From Isochrysis galbana (taxonomy: Eukaryota > Haptophyta > Isochrysidales > Isochrysidaceae), in contig CM030934.1 of NCBI GenBank assembly GCA_018136815.1, positions 2,316,000 through 2,379,999 of the forward strand: a stretch of DNA of 64,000 bases. Reading direction: 5' to 3'. Position numbers and translations under genes: made by a program. The first letter of the stretch is position 1; the number at the start of each line of letters is the position of its first letter. The notes under the pieces are model-generated. The model did not search any database. It was given only the letters and a program-made list of their open reading frames with translations, and was not told where the DNA came from. Of the stretch, positions 21,698 to 33,033 are shown piece by piece.

Positions 21698-21800
21698 TCC
21701 CTCTCCCTCTCCCTCTCCCTCTCCCTCTCCCTCTCCCTCTCCCTCTCCCTCTCCCTCTCCCTCTCCCTCTCCCTCTCTCTCTCTCTGATCGCCCCTCACC
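21494..21800 (+). repeat. (CCCT)n, (CT)n and (CCCTCT)n tracts upstream of CLPTM1-like gene
   Basis: A chain of pyrimidine repeats: CCCT units near 21580-21615, about 75 bases of CT, then 17 or so CCCTCT units to about 21775. It ends about 55 bases before the ATG and is one of the clearest examples of a coding-strand pyrimidine leader here. Confidence 0.95.
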
Positions 21801-21854
21801 CCCACCCACCCACCCCCAAGACCCAACCCCCACCCCCAATCCCTCTCTGCCGGG

Positions 21855-24194
21855 ATGGCCGCCTCAATCTTGCTCTGTGCTGCGTGCGTCTGCGGCGCAG
21901 TGAGGCAGCACGCGCACAGCTTCTCACCGGGAGAGCCGCTCGAGCTCCGTCTCTACCTCTCGCACAGCCCCCGCTTCCGCGCCTTCAACTCCTCAGCACC
22001 AGTGTGGGTCGAGAAGGGGATTCTCTACTCCTCGGACGCCCCGGAGCGCTCAATGCAAATCGAGGTGCCGATCGGGGAAGAGCTCCTCGCCAACGGTAGC
22101 CTCTATGCTCACGCGTTCTTCACTCGCGAGGGCTACTCGCCCGATCCCACAGCCAGTGCCGCATACGACCCGTGGGCGACGACGAGCCTCTCTACGGAGC
22201 TGGTAGCATACGCGGAGAGGCGCAAGCCCATCGGGCTGAAGAAGCTGCTGACGGGAGAGCCTGCGCCGTGGGAGGAAGAGCTGCGACGTGGCGCCGCCGC
22301 TGCGCGCGCTGCTGGCCGTCCAGAAGACGAGTTCGTCTCGTACTGGAAGCCTGCACTCCACCTACAGGTGCGCGGAGGTCAAGCGGAAAGGGGGATTGTG
22401 CTGAGCTTGTCCTGCTTGCGGGGGCTCTCGTCCGATGGTCGCTGCTGGCCAGTCCTGCCGTGCCTGGTGATGAGCACGCCCGTAGGAGTGCTCCTCCATG
22501 GTGCCCCAAACTCATGGGCTCTCTCACTCCTCCGCGCAGTTGGTGGTGGACACAGAACAGCACGAGTTGGGCACGCTTCCGCAGCTGTACCAGTCCTTCC
22601 TGTATGCCTACCGTCTAATGGATCGCTCTGGCCGGTACAAGCCGCTCGTCTACTCCAATGAGCTGACGGTGATGCGTGCGCACTGGCAGGCGATCAATAG
22701 CAGTCGGTCTGGTCTGCCTCTCGAGCTCAGCTACCGGCCCATGACGCTCAAACGCTTTCAATGGATCGTTCAGGTGCGCGCAATGTCCTGTGTTGGAGAG
22801 TGAGCGCCGTTGCGACCCTGGCAGCTCCATACTCGCTGCTCTACCACGTGCCCCCATCTTAACCATTGGGCTACCGGCATGCGGTGCAGTTGGAGCACTC
22901 CTTTGCCCAGAACGAGGAGGCGCTCGGGATCTCCCAGAAGGAGTCGGAGGAATTGCGCGGCATGTTTGTGCACACCAGCCCAGTGTTGCTTTACACGACC
23001 ATCGCCGTCTCAGCTGTCCACCTGCTCTTCGACCTGCTCGCCTTCCACTCGGATCTGTCGTTCTGGTCGGGCGTCGACTCGATGGAAGGGCTCTCGTCCC
23101 GTACGCTCGTGCTCAACGAGGTGATGGAGCTGGTGGTGCTCCTCTATCTCATTGAGGAGCAGTCCTCGTGGCTCGTGCAGGTGGGACGAAATGCCGACAG
23201 GCTCCATTTCCGACATAACGACACAGGCATGAGCCGCGCCTAGCGAACCGAGCCAAAGCTGCTGCTTGGACTCACCACTCGCCGATCGCCCGGCAGGTGA
23301 CCTCGGTGCTCACCCTTGTTCTTGGAGTCTTCAAGATCTTCAAGTCCACGCGCGTGCGCCGTCGCGACGCAGAGCGTGCCGGCGCCGAGGAGAGCCTCAC
23401 CGACAAGTATGACCGCCTTGCCTTTCGCTATCTTCTGGGCCCTCTAGTCGTGCTTGTCATCGGGTACTCGACGTGGTGTCTCTTCAGCTCGTACTTCCGG
23501 TCGTGGTGCGCCGCAAGCCCTTCCGTAATCACCCTGCCCTTTGGGCGGCATGCTCGAATAGCGATCCCACCGACATTGGATGCTCGATCACATGGTGGCT
23601 TGAGCTCTCATCAGCCCGGGTACTCACGGCGTTCCCATGTGGCACAGGTATTCATGGGTCCTCGAGTCTCTCGTGGCGTTGGTGTACGGCTGTGGCTTTA
23701 TCGTGATGACCCCTCAACTGTTCATCAATTGGCGGTTGAAGAGCGTTGCGCACCTGCCATGGAAATTCTTCATGTACAAGGCGAGCCTTTTCACGCTCTG
23801 CTGTAGCTCCGCCGCTGCCGCGGCGGCGGCCGTCCTCGTCCTTGGTCGCTTCTCCGCCGCGTCCCGCCCCCTCCCTTTTCTGCAGTGCCCCACTTCACCT
23901 TAGTCTTCAATCACCTTGTAGGCGCTCAACACCTTCATTGACGACCTCTTTGCCTTCATCATCAAGATGCCCACGTTGCACCGCATGTCATGTTTCCGCG
24001 ACGACATTGTCTTCGCCGTTTTCATGTACCAGCGTTGGGTGTACAAGGTCGACCCGACACGAGTAAACGAGTTTGGACAACGGGGAGATGGCGCCGGCAC
24101 TCCACAGGGTAAGGACACCGACACGGGTGGAACCACGGTGAAGGCTAGCTCCTCTACCTCAGGCAAAGCGAAGAAGAGCAAAAAGGCCGATTGA
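21855..24194 (+). CDS. CLPTM1-family multi-pass membrane protein
   Basis: Six exons: 21855-22367, 22540-22773, 22890-23180, 23297-23505, 23648-23780 and 23922-24194, giving 550 aa (family members are usually 550-670). The N-terminal half is luminal and beta-rich, after a short hydrophobic start. Membrane helices come from exons 3-6. Diagnostic family strings are visible: L-L-F-D-L-L-A-F with F-W-S-G, Y-S-W-V-L, T-P-Q-L-F-I-N, K-S-V-A-H-L-P-W and A-L-N-T-F-I-D-D-L-F-A-F-I-I-K-M-P, then Y-Q-R-W-V-Y-K-V-D-x-T-R-V-N-E-F. Animal relatives (CLPTM1, CLPTM1L) are ER/plasma-membrane proteins affecting receptor trafficking and lipid scrambling; the role here is unknown. The tail is Ser/Lys-rich and ends K-K-S-K-K-A-D, a possible ER-retrieval-like end. 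Intron 5 (23781-23921) starts AAG/GCGAGC, a GC-AG intron forced by the conserved Y-K-A-L-N junction. Confidence 0.93.
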
Positions 24195-25336
24195 CGCAGC
24201 TTTTCGGGCCAACAACTCGCCGCGCGGCGTGGGCGCTGCTGCTCACGCACGCCTCGGAAAGGCGAGGCTAGGATTGAAACTGCAGGTGCGCCAAAGGTTA
24301 CGTGGTATCCCGCATGCGCGTAAGGATGAGCGGGCGGGAGTGCCGCGCGATGGCCATAGCCCACCAATAATTTGGCTTTGCATGCGAAGCTCAGGACGTG
24401 TCATCTTGCCTGTATGGTGGAGCTGATCATGTGAGAGTGTGGAGTGTGGCAGGCACAGATGCAAGAGCTGGAGTGCACTTGCCTTTTCTTTGGGCCATGT
24501 CCTTTTGGCTTTGCTGGTTGCCTTGCTAAATCATGAGAACACCTTGCCAAGCAGAAGAGAGAAGCCGCGCGCGGGCATTGTGCGCAAGCTGCAACTATTA
24601 GAAGGCAAGCGAGGGCAAGTTTAGAGGTGGGGGAGGCTGGGTTAAAAAAAAACTCTTGTTGATCCAGCGGCCCAATTTTTTTTATCGGGGGACCGGGGGA
24701 AGATTTCCCCTCGTCTCTCCCCGCTCTAATCCGAATCCGAGGCAGAGCGATGGCGACCGACCCGCCCGACAGGCCGACCTTCGCCGCGCTCCAGCGAGAG
24801 CACGGCGGCGGTCAGCCCCCCCTTGTCGCTGGTGTTCGGGCAACACCAAATGTGGTTCGGGGTTCGGGGACACCAGACGGCGGTCTCACCGGCGTTTCAT
24901 GCCACCGCACTCGGCCGATTTCTGCTTCACCTGCCCACGCAGCATGGCTGCCAGCCCCACCCACACCACTTTCAACCCCAACCTGAGGAGGATGACACCG
25001 GCTCGCCTACGCGCTCCTATGCCTACGCGCAGAAGCCCCCATCCAGGCTATTGCTATTGGTACGCTTGCCCTCCCAACCCCGCAGACTACCCACCCGCGC
25101 GCTCGGGAATCGTGGCGAGCATTGCCATACAGCCCTCTTCGCGCGCTGCGCTGCCACCTCAGGACTTACTGTGCCATCTACCGAGGCGGTCGCCAAGTGC
25201 ATCGCGTTCGCGGAGCCTGACCACTGGCGCGCCCCGCCCTTGCACCGCATACCGCCCGCACTTCTACCGGGCGCCACCTTAAAAAGCCCACTCCAAGGGA
25301 CCGCGCGGGGAGAGGGAGCGCGGGAAGAGGGGGACG
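24195..25336. other. Intergenic with decayed open frames
   Basis: Three overlapping frames are open around 24750-25330 (Pro/His/Gln-rich), but no frame shows a recognisable domain and composition changes mid-frame. It may be a decayed mobile-element ORF. Confidence 0.3.
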
Positions 25337-26668
25337 ATGGAGTGCCCCTCGCTGCCAGAGCCCGCGGGCAGCGAGGGGCGGCGGCGGCGTGCGTTCGTCA
25401 CACTGCTCACGTCCGACTCGTATGCTAAGGGCGTCGTCGCCCTCTGCCACTCCCTCGCTGAGGTGGGCTGTGCCTACCCTCTGTTGGTGATGGCGGCCGC
25501 TGCCGTCGGAGAGCAGACCCTCTGCCTCCTCTCGCAGATCGGCTGCGAGATTCGGCGCGTGTCCGCGTTCACGCTGCCTGCCGGCACCGCTGGCCCGCCT
25601 GCCTACGAATGCGACCACTTCGCGCACTGCTGGATCAAGTTGCACATGTGGGAATGGGAGAATGAGTTTGAGCGGCTCGTCTACCTGGACGCAGACATCA
25701 TCGTGCTTAAGCCCATTGATCACCTACTTGGCGACGAACCTCCTTTCGGCGCGCAGCCTGAGCACGAACCGTTTGGAACAGCCGACTATCGGGTGGATAT
25801 TGAGAGCCTGCCGCCCTTCAGCCCATCCTCACGTACATCTAAGGTTGCCCACGATGCCGATAGCGCCGGTGTTGAGGCCAGCAAGCCACACGAGGCGTGC
25901 GGGCGAGACGATGGGATGGATCGCCCTTTACCAGCGCTACACAGCGATGACTGGATCGGAGCGGTGCAAGAGTGCTTCTGCCCAGTCCCTGGCAGGAGTC
26001 ACTTGTGCCCGTATCCCACTTACCCTAAGCACCCAACAGCGGCAGCAGGTGGCTGTATGGGGGCTGTGCTTGCCGGCAGTACGGCAAACTGCGCAACGGC
26101 GCAAGCTACCGTGACGACTGCGACCCGAATTGCTCGCCTCGCTTCCGACGTCCAGGAGCAACCCACGACTTCAGAGTACTTCAACGCGGGCGTCCTTGTG
26201 CTGACGCCGAGCCGGCGTGTAGCTGCTGCAATGGCTGCATCTCTCCGTCGCTCAGACCTCTCACGCTTCCCCTTTGCCGAGCAGGACTTTCTGAACGTTT
26301 TCTTCACCTCACGACGGTGGCGCAGGCTTCCTTGGGAGTACAATGCTACCAAGGCGCTCTTCGGGTGCCACCGCGAGACGGTCTGGGACTATTCGCGTGC
26401 TCGTGTGATTCACTACACGATGGCCAAGCCTTGGGAATTGGGCCATCCCTGTCACCGCGGCTTTGCCAAGCTCAACATGCTCTGGCTAGCCGCTTACTCG
26501 GAGCCTGCTGCGATCGGGCGTGTCTTGCTCAGGCTGCATCTCGAGGACAAAAGGCGTCGTGCGGCCCTTACGGCTGCGGCGCATGCCGGGACTAAGTACT
26601 GTGGAATGCGGGACGACGATGTGTCCGCCAAATCTGCTGATGACACGGCCTTCCACAAATCGCAATGA
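25337..26668 (+). CDS. GT8 family glycosyltransferase (glycogenin/galactinol-synthase type)
   Basis: Single exon, 443 aa. The domain begins F-V-T-L-L-T-S-D-S-Y-A-K-G near residue 20. It has the metal-binding D-x-D at D118-A-D120 in V-Y-L-D-A-D-I-I-V-L, then the acceptor-side motif Y-F-N-A-G-V-L-V-L about residue 280, E-Q-D-F-L-N, and the closing H-Y-T-M-A-K-P-W that contacts the nucleotide sugar. These place it in GT8 (retaining transferases using UDP-glucose or UDP-galactose). A roughly 100-residue insertion (about 150-270) separates the DxD from N-A-G-V and lacks family similarity, with Cys/His/Thr-rich sequence; it could hide an unspliced intron, although the frame stays open. No signal peptide, so cytosolic action is likely. 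The product (glycogenin-like priming or galactinol) is undetermined. Confidence 0.87.
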   Translation: MECPSLPEPAGSEGRRRRAFVTLLTSDSYAKGVVALCHSLAEVGCAYPLLVMAAAAVGEQTLCLLSQIGCEIRRVSAFTLPAGTAGPPAYECDHFAHCWIKLHMWEWENEFERLVYLDADIIVLKPIDHLLGDEPPFGAQPEHEPFGTADYRVDIESLPPFSPSSRTSKVAHDADSAGVEASKPHEACGRDDGMDRPLPALHSDDWIGAVQECFCPVPGRSHLCPYPTYPKHPTAAAGGCMGAVLAGSTANCATAQATVTTATRIARLASDVQEQPTTSEYFNAGVLVLTPSRRVAAAMAASLRRSDLSRFPFAEQDFLNVFFTSRRWRRLPWEYNATKALFGCHRETVWDYSRARVIHYTMAKPWELGHPCHRGFAKLNMLWLAAYSEPAAIGRVLLRLHLEDKRRRAALTAAAHAGTKYCGMRDDDVSAKSADDTAFHKSQ

Positions 26669-28250
26669 ACGCTTGGTGGGAGCGTGCGGTGCGAGGTGTA
26701 GCGCGTTCGGCGCCTCGATTGCGGGATTGTGGCAGCCCACCAATGGGCTGTGTACCAACCCAGGCGCCTCCTGCGCGCTCGCTCTGCCCTTTTCGTCACC
26801 TCGAGCTACCTTCCCGTCTCGCTTCCTCTATCCCTCCGTGTTGGCGCTCTGATCCTCCGCCTCCCCCCGCAAGCCCACGGCACCCACTCGCTGCACCATT
26901 CGAGTGGCCCTGGTTGGCACTGCAGCGCACACATTATTCGGAGCAGGCAGTTGGGCAATGCCAAGTCAACTCATCATCCATGCATGCAGCGTTACAGTTC
27001 TGCCGGCAGCGCACTTGCCGAGCAGGAGACGGAGCCAACCAATCCTCTTTGTAGACGCGTGCTCACTCGTCAGTAGTCACATGAGATTGTAACTCTTTAT
27101 TGCCGGGACCGCAGCAGCCATGTGGCTGCTTTGTTTTGTACTATTTTGTGGAGAGGAGGGAAAGAAGTGATCACAGGGAGGCCGCAGCGCAGCCCCCTGT
27201 GGCTTGTGGGTGAGTAGCGCGGCGCGCCGCGCATCCTGTCACTTCATCGCACGTTGAAAGGCTCCCAAAGGGGGCTACTGTGCACACAGGGCACACTAAC
27301 AGTATCGCATGCAAATCAAACGCACACATGGAGGGATAGCGTAGGAGACTCACACACGCGAACAAGGAGAGAAGGGGAGAGATCACGGCTCGATTCATGT
27401 ATGTGGCCCTCTCCCCCTTGCATCGCCCTGCCCTTAGAAGTACGTTAAATAGAAAATGCTAGCTGTTTGAGCGCCCTATGTTTGATCGCCCTATGCCCTA
27501 TCTATCCTTTCTTTTCTTATATTTTTTTCTTGAGAAACGTTTTTTTAGGGTCCATTGTACTTGGACGGCCCAACTTTCGCGAAATCTCGAACGAAGTCGA
27601 CGCTCAGAAAACGAAAAAATGATTTGAAAATGAAAATGAAAATGAGCCAAAATTTTGCGAGGAAAAAAATCGGCAGGGGTGTGCCGAGACGCAATGCGAT
27701 GGCCTCGCAGTCGCAGCCATATACTTATCAATTAACTAGGCATAATATTTCTTGGCCCAAATAGGTTGAGAAACTGACGAAGCGCCGATTTCGACGTTTC
27801 GCTTTTATATATACTCAACGTGAAAACGTAAAAGAATGCAGGGAGAGGTGTCTCGGCTTCATATTGCATTCTTTCGTGCGCACTGGGGGAGGGAGGAGGG
27901 GGCGGGGCGGGGCGGGGCGGGAGGCGGGGCGGGGGCGGGGGGGGGAGGGGGGAGGGCTCCTCGGCCAAAATGAACACTCCTTGTCATTCGCAATCTGAGC
28001 TCATTTTTCTCGCGCACGAGCCCTTTCCACTGTGGGCCATCGCCATGGTGCAAACTCGTCGAAGTGAAGCGCCGAGTTCGGCGCTTCGGACCGGCACTTA
28101 GGAGTTAAAGAGGAATTATCAGGGGGAGCTCACAACCTATTCTTGGAACGAGGCTCAGTGCGGCATAGCGTGTGAAGGGCAGCACGTCCCTGGTCCCCCT
28201 TTTCCCGCCAATTCCGCCCCGTCCGTCGGCCCCGTCATCGCGCCCCAACT
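26669..28250. other. Intergenic, no gene seen
   Basis: 3' flank of the GT8 gene, then AT-rich sequence containing the dispersed AAATTT-type repeat (27545-27680), a short ATGAAAATGAAA run, and a G-rich (GGGGC)n-like stretch at 27898-27955. No coding signal. Confidence 0.5.
27545..27680. repeat. Dispersed AAATTT/TTTCGCGAAA short repeat
   Basis: Contains CCCAACTTTCGCGAAATCTC, AACGAAGTCGACG and GCCAAAATTTTGCGA, words shared with the copies at 5.3, 36.9, 39.9 and 51.0 kb. Confidence 0.4.
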
Positions 28251-28252
28251 GG

Positions 28253-28254
<2 letters not shown>

Positions 28255-28309
<55 letters not shown>

Positions 28310-28434
28310 CTCTCTCTCTCCCTCTCTCCCTCTCTCCCCTCGCTTGGGTTTCCATACTGTTGGAGGAGGTGTGGTTCTTCCTCACAGTGATCCTTGGCTC
28401 GTTCCCGCCCTCGGTGGACCTCTCTCTCTCTCTC

Positions 28435-28474
<40 letters not shown>

Positions 28475-29677
28475 CCCCGGAGGTTCCCCCTGGTGGCGGA
28501 CTATGAATATACTAGTCTCGAGGAGCCCACATCTCCCTCTCTCCTCTCTCTCCTCTCTCTCCTCTCTCTCCTCTCTCTCCTCTCTCTCCTCTCTCTCCTC
28601 TCTCTCTCCCTCCCGTTACAACCTTGTTGCCCGCTCCCGTCGCCCACTCCCACCCACGAGAGTATATATATATATAGAAAGAGAGAGAGGCGGGGAGAGC
28701 GCCCCGCTGGAGCGTAGAAGAGAGGCGGGAGAGCAGAAGAGAGAGAGAACACAACTTCTGGTGAGGGGGCGGCTCGGCAGCGGGCGGGTTGGAGGGAGAG
28801 AAGGGACGGGGGTAAAGAGAGAGAAGAAAGGCGGGGGGAGGGAGGGAGGGCCGACCGCGGGGGGTGGGCGAGAGGGAGGGAGGGGAGAGAGAGGGAGGGA
28901 GGGAGGGAGAGAGAGAGAGAGGAGAGAGAGGGAGGAGAGAAGGAGAGAGAGAGAGGGAGGGAGAGAGAGGGAGGGAGAGGGAGGGAGAGAGAGGGAGGGG
29001 CCAGAGCTTGGAGGGAGGTGCGGGGGATTGCTGTGATTGGGGTGGGGGGCCCGGCCACCAGAGAGACAGACAGAGAGAGAGAGAGAGAGAAGAGAGAGAA
29101 GAGAGAGAAGAGAGAGAAGAGAGAGAAGAGAGAGAAGAGAGAGATGAGAGAGATGAGAGAGAGAAGAGAGAGAGAGAGGGGGCGGGGCGGGGGCGGGGAG
29201 GGTGTCCCCCGCCGGGGGGAAACTCTGTGGGCACGCGCCCTCCTCCCTCTCCTCCCTTCCCCTTCCCTCCCTCCCTCTCTCTCTCTCTCTTCTCTCTCTT
29301 CTCTCACTCTCTCCCTCTCTCCTCCCTCTCTCTCCCCCCCCCCCTTCCCTCCCCCTTCTCTCCCTCCCCTTCATCCCCCGGGGCCGCCCCCCCCCCCGCC
29401 TCCCCTTCTCACCCGCCGCTCCCCCCGCACCCGCTCTCTCCCCCTCTCCTCTCCTTCCCTTCTCCCACCCCTCCCTCCCACCTCATTTCCTATCGTAATA
29501 CTCGCCCACTACTCGCACTCCTCCCCCCTCTCCGCCCCCTCTCTTCCCCCCTCCTCGCCGGGCGTTTGAAAGCGGCCGCCCACCTGCCCCCCTCACCTTC
29601 CTCTCTCTCTCCCCCCCCCCCCCTCTCTCCCTCTCTCTCCCCCTTCCACCCGCCCACCATTCCCTTCTGCCCCCCCG

Positions 29678-29720
<43 letters not shown>

Positions 29721-29844
29721 CTCTCTCTCCCTCTCTCTCTCCACCTTCTCTCTCTCTCTCCATCAATCCCCAATTTTCCCCTAAACCTTGGATTCTACTC
29801 GTTACCTGAGACCCCCTCCCCCTTCCCTTCTCTCTCTCTCCCCT

Positions 29845-29889
<45 letters not shown>

Positions 29890-29930
29890 TCTCTCGCTCT
29901 CTCTCGTCTCCCCCCCCTCCAACTTCTCCC
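28255..29930. repeat. Extended polypurine/polypyrimidine region
   Basis: CT blocks on + at 28255-28340, 28420-28475 and 28535-28612; then purine-rich (GA, GGGA, AGAGAGAG) sequence on + from about 28675 to 29185; then pyrimidine-rich (CT, CCCT) from 29225 to 29930. The last block leads directly into the Myb-like gene. Reading frames inside are low-complexity Ser/Arg strings and are not genes. Confidence 0.9.
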
Positions 29931-29933
29931 TCG

Positions 29934-30953
29934 ATGCCCGGTCGTAAGGCGTCGTCCTCCTCTCGGATCTCGGACCGGCAGGCGCGCCGGATCGCCGCCT
30001 ACTGGCTCATCGAACGACAAGGCTGGTCTCCCGCAGACGCCGCCGCCGCCACTGGCTTCAAGAGTGCCGCGACCGCCGCACGCTGGGCACAGCAGGTGAG
30101 AGAGAAGAGAAGAGAGAGAGAGAAGGCGGGGGAGGGGAGGGGGAGGGGGGAAGAGAGAGGGAGGGAAGGAGGGAAGGAGGGAGGAAGAGAGGGAGGGAGG
30201 GAGGGATGGAGGAGGGGAAGGGGGGGGGGACGGGGGGGACGCGGTCTGCAGGATAGAGGAGAGCAGCGACTAGGGCTGACAGGGGATTGCTGGGGTGCTG
30301 ATGCCGCGATAGCCCGCTTTGTTCGCCTCTCTCTTTCACAAGTAGAGCGGCAGGTGAGGTTGGGTCGCGGGGGAGTGTGCCTGTCCGTTGGCTGCACGCC
30401 AGTCTCCTCCACAAATCCCGCAAGCGCAAGCGAGCACGTGGCCGCTGCCAACACTCGGCCAGGCCTCATGTGATCCGTCGGCTCCCAGCACCCACCCACG
30501 TCGGCTCCGAGCCCAGGAGCGGCTACGTGGCGGCAAGGGCAATGGGTTCCGCCGCTGTATGCGACCACCACGCCGACCGCCCACCTCGGCCACCACGCCC
30601 TTCAGGTCGCGATGACCGGCTCCGCCGCTGACTCTGGAGAAAAGAGGAGGAAGCCTCGCGCGGCGCACGCGCGCGCGATTGGTGACGCGCTCGAGCAGGT
30701 CGGGTTTGGCTCGCACCGCGTCGCAGAGCACTTCCATGTCCAACCGATGAGTCAGCGGCACGCCTCGGAGTCCGACAAGGAGGGGCTGACGCGCCGGCCA
30801 TGGAGCGCACAGGAGGACGCTCAGCTGTTGCACATGCGCAATGCGGGGCACGACATCCGCCTCATCGCCACCGCGCTCGGGCGCACCACCCATGGCGTCG
30901 AAACGCGCTGGACGCGGCTCATGAAGCGGCTCGCCAGCCACAACCAGGCTTAA
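29934..30953 (+). CDS. Myb/SANT-like helix-turn-helix protein
   Basis: Two exons in the simplest model: 29934-30095 and 30606-30953, both phase 0, 169 aa. Exon 1 encodes a helix-turn-helix-like segment (Q-A-R-R-I-A-A-Y-W-L...G-W-S-P-A-D-A-A-A-A-T-G-F). Exon 2 ends with a Myb/SANT-like repeat, W-S-A-Q-E-D-A-Q-L-L-H...H-D-I-R-L-I-A-T-A-L-G-R-T...V-E-T-R-W-T-R-L, with tryptophans spaced as in single-repeat Myb/trihelix proteins. A DNA-binding regulator in the nucleus is likely; targets are unknown. An open stretch flanked by possible splice sites at 30280-30355 could be an extra exon. A (CT)n leader lies immediately before the ATG. Confidence 0.65.
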
Positions 30954-31860
30954 GCGCGTCGTGGGGCCGCTCCGCGCGACCGAGGCTGTGGCAGCCCGCC
31001 GAGTGCCTCTTCCAAAAGCACCATTCGGCAGTCCAAAACACTGCCACCATGTGAACATTTCGACGGCGTGTCGCCTTGGCATGCGCTGTCCGTCAGACAC
31101 GCTCGCGGCCGCTCACCCCTGACCCATAGCGTCCGCCAGTCTGCATGTTGCAGCTACGCCCCGCCGACGTTGAGGCTTGCTCGGCGGCGCGCTGCCATCC
31201 GGCACGCCACTGGGCCATATGCCAGCCGATCAGTCGAGGCCGGCGCTCGGCGGCACTCACTGCCTTTACCCTGTTTGCCTCGCCGGCGCACCCTCGGCCC
31301 TCATACCTCCTTGCCCCGCGCTCTCCCGTTCGGCGCGCTCTGCCCGCCAGTGGGTAGGTAGGGGTCTGTCATGTGCCATATATGAGTTCTCGTGTACGAA
31401 TGTTGTGGTGAACGCCCGCTCTCCTCTCATCTTCTCCTGCTATCCAGCTCCAACCTTTGCCCTCTCTCCGTCTCTCCTCCATTTGTGTGTGAGCTGTTGT
31501 GTGCGGGCAGTTGTACGTCGTGTACCAAGCGTGCCGTGTGCTGCGTAGCGCTTTTCGTGGCATGTCTGGGTGTGGTCACAGAGTGGCAGGCCGTCTCGTC
31601 CCGAAATGAAAATGGCAAATAATTTGAAGCTTTGCCGATCCCTTGCAGCCTTCGTCTCGCGCGCTGTGACGACGGCCGCTGGCCTGGCGAGCGGGAGGGC
31701 GCGAGCAGATTGAAGTGCATTTATTTGCGCAAAAGCCGCGCTTGGCAGTGGCAGCAGCCGCTTGCACGTTTGCGCAAGCGTATGCATTTGGCGCTTGGGT
31801 CTGCGGGTGTTGGGTGGTCACATGTGGCCATTCACAATTCACGTTGCTAGCCTTTAGCGC
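30954..31860. other. Intergenic, no gene seen
   Basis: 3' flank of the Myb-like gene. Several short frames are open but none shows a motif. Confidence 0.5.
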
Positions 31861-31865
31861 TACCA

Positions 31866-32040
31866 ACTATCAGTAAACTGATAGGGTCATGGAGCGCGCG
31901 CCGCCTCTCCCTCTCTCGCTGCCGCTGCGCCGCTGCCCTCGCCGCGATGGGGAGCAACCGCAACAATCAATAGCAACCGCGCAACAGCAGCAATAGCAAC
32001 CGCAGCAGTAACAACGGGGAGTGGTGCAACCGCCCCGATG
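31866..32040 (+). mobile_element. LINE 5' end fragment with hairpin
   Basis: Inverted pair CTATCAG (31867-31873) / CTGATAG (31878-31884), four bases, then ATG at 31889 with M-E-R-A-P as in the 54.7 kb LINE. About 27 codons later the frame stops and the sequence becomes CAACAG/AGCAAC-rich. Only the 5' end of the element is present, the reverse of usual LINE truncation. Confidence 0.6.
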
Positions 32041-32044
32041 TACT

Positions 32045-32625
32045 TGGGTAATGGTGATTGAACGCTTTTCCATATATTGATGGTGATTGAACACCTGTGT
32101 CACGATAGGTGATGGAATTATGCATTTCCATATGTTGAAGCGTGATGGTGCGGTGATTGTGATTGTGATTGAGCAAGCGCGCGCTTTTCCACATGTGGGG
32201 TGATGGTGATTGAACGCTTTTCCACGGGTCCCTCCTTACATATGCTCTCTTGGGTGGTGGTCAACCTCCTTTACAAGTGGGGGTCAACGAGGGCCTCGCG
32301 CCCCCCTCTCTCCATCGCGGACACCCCCCGGGGTGGGCCCGTACAATCAACCCCAGCCAGCGCCCCTGCCCTCTGGCAGGGGGCCTGGGCAATCAACACT
32401 CTGGCCCAGAGTCACGCGTCAAGGCGTACGAGCAGGTGCGCTGAGGGGCGGTGTCGTGATAGTACCGGGCTAGTGGGAGTAGTGGTACTAACGCTCAGTT
32501 GTTTATTATTATTATCTCTTGGGTGGTGGTGATTGAACGCTTCTCCATCTCTTGGGTGGTGGTGAGCTTGTCCGCTTTTCCATACGTGGGGTGATGGTGA
32601 TTGAACGCTTCTCGCCTAATTGAGG
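32045..32625. repeat. Minisatellite with GGTGATTGAACGCTT units
   Basis: Irregular units of about 30-60 bp built from GGGTGATGGTGATTGAACGC plus TTTTCCATA or TTCTCCATC, with TCTCTTGGGTGGTGGT spacers. The array is split by a short SINE at 32262-32514. Confidence 0.85.
32246..32530 (+). mobile_element. Short family A SINE (internally deleted)
   Basis: Element 32262-32514 (253 bp) has about 150 bp of the family A head (CAACCTCCTTTACAAGTGGG...) joined to about 105 bp of the tail with the AGTACC...GGTACT hairpin and (TTA)n. The roughly 650-bp middle is absent. TCTCTTGGGTGGTGGT is found at both ends (32246-32261 and 32515-32530), but this word also belongs to the host minisatellite, so the target-duplication call is weaker here. 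Confidence 0.75.
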
Positions 32626-33033
32626 AATGGATATGGCAGCTATGGCCTATCTCCACTCCCCTCGTTACGCAGTGGCACTAGCACTTAGCAGGGCCGGCCG
32701 CCAGAGGGTGCTAGTGGGTGGTACTGTGTACTGCGTGTTGCGCGCATGCCCTACGGGCTTAGTCAAGCGGATTAGCAGAGAGGCTGCATTCGAGCGGCCT
32801 GTGGTAAAGCTCTACTACTGCGTACACACTCGCGTTTGCGCAGAGTTCACGCCAACAAGCAAATGGAGGAGCACACGTGTGCCTTGGCGACTGAATGCCG
32901 CACGCATGGTGGCACAACATCGAGGCGCAGCAAGTGTGGCCGCACACGCGCGAAACGGAGCGGGCCGCGTCATTGATTTGCCGAGGGTACCCCGCGGCGA
33001 CCTGGGAATCTTCCCCATCCCCCTTCCCAAGCC
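32626..33033. other. Intergenic, no gene seen
   Basis: Lies between the minisatellite and the 3' end of the zinc transporter. Open frames lack motifs. Confidence 0.5.

Noticed and set aside
24656-25430. Three overlapping plus-strand frames before the GT8 gene
   Set aside because: No frame shows a recognisable fold and similarity shifts between frames. Possibly a decayed element, but not supportable as a gene.
28344-29784. Several 230-300 codon frames in both directions
   Set aside because: Low-complexity Ser/Leu or Arg/Glu/Gly from purine/pyrimidine tracts.
32045-32625. CRISPR-like spaced repeats
   Set aside because: Unit and spacer lengths are irregular, spacers are themselves repeated, and the context is eukaryotic. 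It is a minisatellite with a SINE inserted.
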